23,377 bases of DNA from Nitrospirota bacterium (GTDB taxonomy: Bacteria > Nitrospirota > Nitrospiria > Nitrospirales > NS-4): NCBI GenBank assembly GCA_005877565.1, contig VBOK01000082.1, forward strand, positions 1-23,377, given 5' to 3'. The notes under the pieces were generated by a model that saw only the letters and a program-made list of their open reading frames with translations, was not told the DNA's origin and ran no database searches. A program made the translations under genes and the position numbers. Positions 22,212 to 23,377 of the stretch are shown piece by piece. The first letter of the stretch is position 1; each line of letters starts with the position of its first letter.

Positions 22212-23377
22212 CGCCGCGAACTCATACGTGTGGCCAGCTTCGGCGTACCGAGATCGGCCAGCGTGTCCATCTGATGGGATGGGTGCAACGCCGGCGCGAT
22301 CATGGCAGCCTTATTTTTATCGATCTCCGGGATCGATTTGGGATCACGCAGGTCGTCTTCAACGCGGAGCGAAACCCTGCGGTGCATCAAAATGCCCATA
22401 CGCTTCGCGGCGAGTACGTCGTGGCGGTGAGCGGGATCGTGACGCCGCGGCCGGAGGGTTCCGAAAATCCTGACCTCGCGACGGGTGCGATCGAGGTGCT
22501 GGCTGACTCGATTGAAATCCTCAATGAGGCGAAGACGCCGCCGTTCATGATTGAAGACGAGGCGGATGTCACGGAGGTGCTGCGTCTCAAGTACCGCTAC
22601 CTTGATCTCCGACGGCCGAAGATGCAGCGCTTCCTCGAACTGCGTCACCGGGTCACCCAGCACGTCCGGGCGTTCCTGAATGCGGAGCGCTTTCTGGAGA
22701 TTGAAACGCCGATCCTGACGAAAAGCACGCCGGAGGGCGCGCGGGATTACTTGGTGCCCAGTCGCGTGAATCCAGGGTGTTTCTTCGCGCTCCCGCAGTC
22801 GCCCCAGCTCTTCAAGCAGGTGCTCATGGTGAGCGGGGCGGATCGCTACTATCAGATTGCCCGGTGCTTCCGCGACGAGGACCTGCGCAACGACCGGCAG
22901 CCTGAATTCACGCAGATCGATCTGGAGATGTCCTTCGTCGATCGGGAGCAGGTCCTGTCGGTGGTCGAGCGGATGATCAGTCATGTGTGTCGCGAGGCGG
23001 CGGGGATCGAGCTCAAGGGTCCATTCCCGCGGATGACCTACCAAGAAGCGATGGGGCGTTATGGGTCTGACAAGCCGGACCTGCGGTTCGAGATGCCGCT
23101 CCATGATCTGAGCGGGTTTGCCAAGCACACCGATTTCAAGGTCTTCCGGGACGCGGTGGCGAAGGGAGGGATCGTCAAGGCGCTCATCGTGCCGGGCGGG
23201 TCGACGATCACCCGGACGCGTATCGATGCGTTAGGGGAGATGGCCAAGAGCTTCGGCGCGATAGGGCTCGCGTGGGTGAAGATCACCGCTGACGGCACGC
23301 TGGACTCGGTCATCGCGAAATTCCTCGATGCGAAGCAACTCCTCAAGGTCGTGCCGGAGGCGAAACCGGGCGATCTC
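22208..23377 (+). CDS. aspS: Aspartyl-tRNA synthetase, N-terminal 390 residues (runs off the right edge)
   Basis: A class IIb synthetase that charges tRNA-Asp. Visible domains: an N-terminal OB-fold anticodon-binding domain (about 1-105; GWVQRRRDHGSLIFIDLRDR), the catalytic core from about 125 with RYLDLRRPKMQ, motif 1 around FLEIETPILTKSTPEGARDY, ALPQSPQLFKQ, motif 2 YYQIARCFRDEDLRNDRQPEFTQID, and the beginning of the bacterial GAD insertion after YGSDKPDLRFEM. Motif 3 lies beyond the window. The ATG at 22208 has GAGAGG at an eight-base distance and overlaps the stop of the broken rluB frame. Translation reads without interruption to the last base. Discriminating and non-discriminating forms cannot be told apart safely here. 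Confidence 0.95.
   Translation, partial: MTPRTHTCGQLRRTEIGQRVHLMGWVQRRRDHGSLIFIDLRDRFGITQVVFNAERNPAVHQNAHTLRGEYVVAVSGIVTPRPEGSENPDLATGAIEVLADSIEILNEAKTPPFMIEDEADVTEVLRLKYRYLDLRRPKMQRFLELRHRVTQHVRAFLNAERFLEIETPILTKSTPEGARDYLVPSRVNPGCFFALPQSPQLFKQVLMVSGADRYYQIARCFRDEDLRNDRQPEFTQIDLEMSFVDREQVLSVVERMISHVCREAAGIELKGPFPRMTYQEAMGRYGSDKPDLRFEMPLHDLSGFAKHTDFKVFRDAVAKGGIVKALIVPGGSTITRTRIDALGEMAKSFGAIGLAWVKITADGTLDSVIAKFLDAKQLLKVVPEAKPGDL

Overview
The window looks like chromosomal DNA from a diderm, GC-rich bacterium. LptF/LptG and a TonB-dependent receptor show an outer membrane. The gene families and protein style fit the phylum Nitrospirota (Nitrospira-like), but that is an inference from recognition, not from a search. 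Both ends cut genes: the 5' end of a peptide deformylase gene on the minus strand at the left edge, and the first 390 codons of aspS at the right edge.

Layout. (1) 1-699, minus strand: def (partial) and a two-ACT-domain GcvR-like regulator. (2) 715-9868, plus strand: a corrinoid block. A promoter, a cobalamin riboswitch and an intrinsic terminator precede btuF-btuC-btuD. A second cobalamin riboswitch, with a possible Shine-Dalgarno-blocking hairpin and no terminator, precedes a TonB-dependent receptor (btuB-like). After it come cbiA, a PduO-type adenosyltransferase and cobQ. Together they import corrinoids across both membranes, amidate the a,c and b,d,e,g side chains and adenosylate the cobalt. 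(3) 9869-10520: a gene-poor stretch with a nested hairpin and DnaA-box-like motifs next to an AT-rich run. (4) 10521-13238: an unknown four-helix membrane protein facing the lptF-lptG operon. (5) 13310-13766: a cold-shock gene with its own promoter and terminator. (6) 13784-18600: a TPR protein and a very large twin-propeller NHL/Fn3 protein, each behind a clear promoter. (7) 18605-23377: guaB, guaA, a broken rluB and aspS.

Most unusual points. guaB lacks about 41 residues of its second CBS motif, in frame. rluB, 2.9 kb downstream, has lost about 50 codons and is frameshifted. Two intergenic sites carry arrays of a 7-bp unit (CGTTANN) capped by CGTG, with facing inverted copies, and look like members of one dispersed repeat family. 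Four promoters share TTGAC(T/A)-N17 and a -10 element close to NTAGAT. The btuB-like gene is visibly AT-richer than its neighbours, which suggests transfer.

No tRNA, rRNA, CRISPR array, insertion sequence or phage gene was seen.
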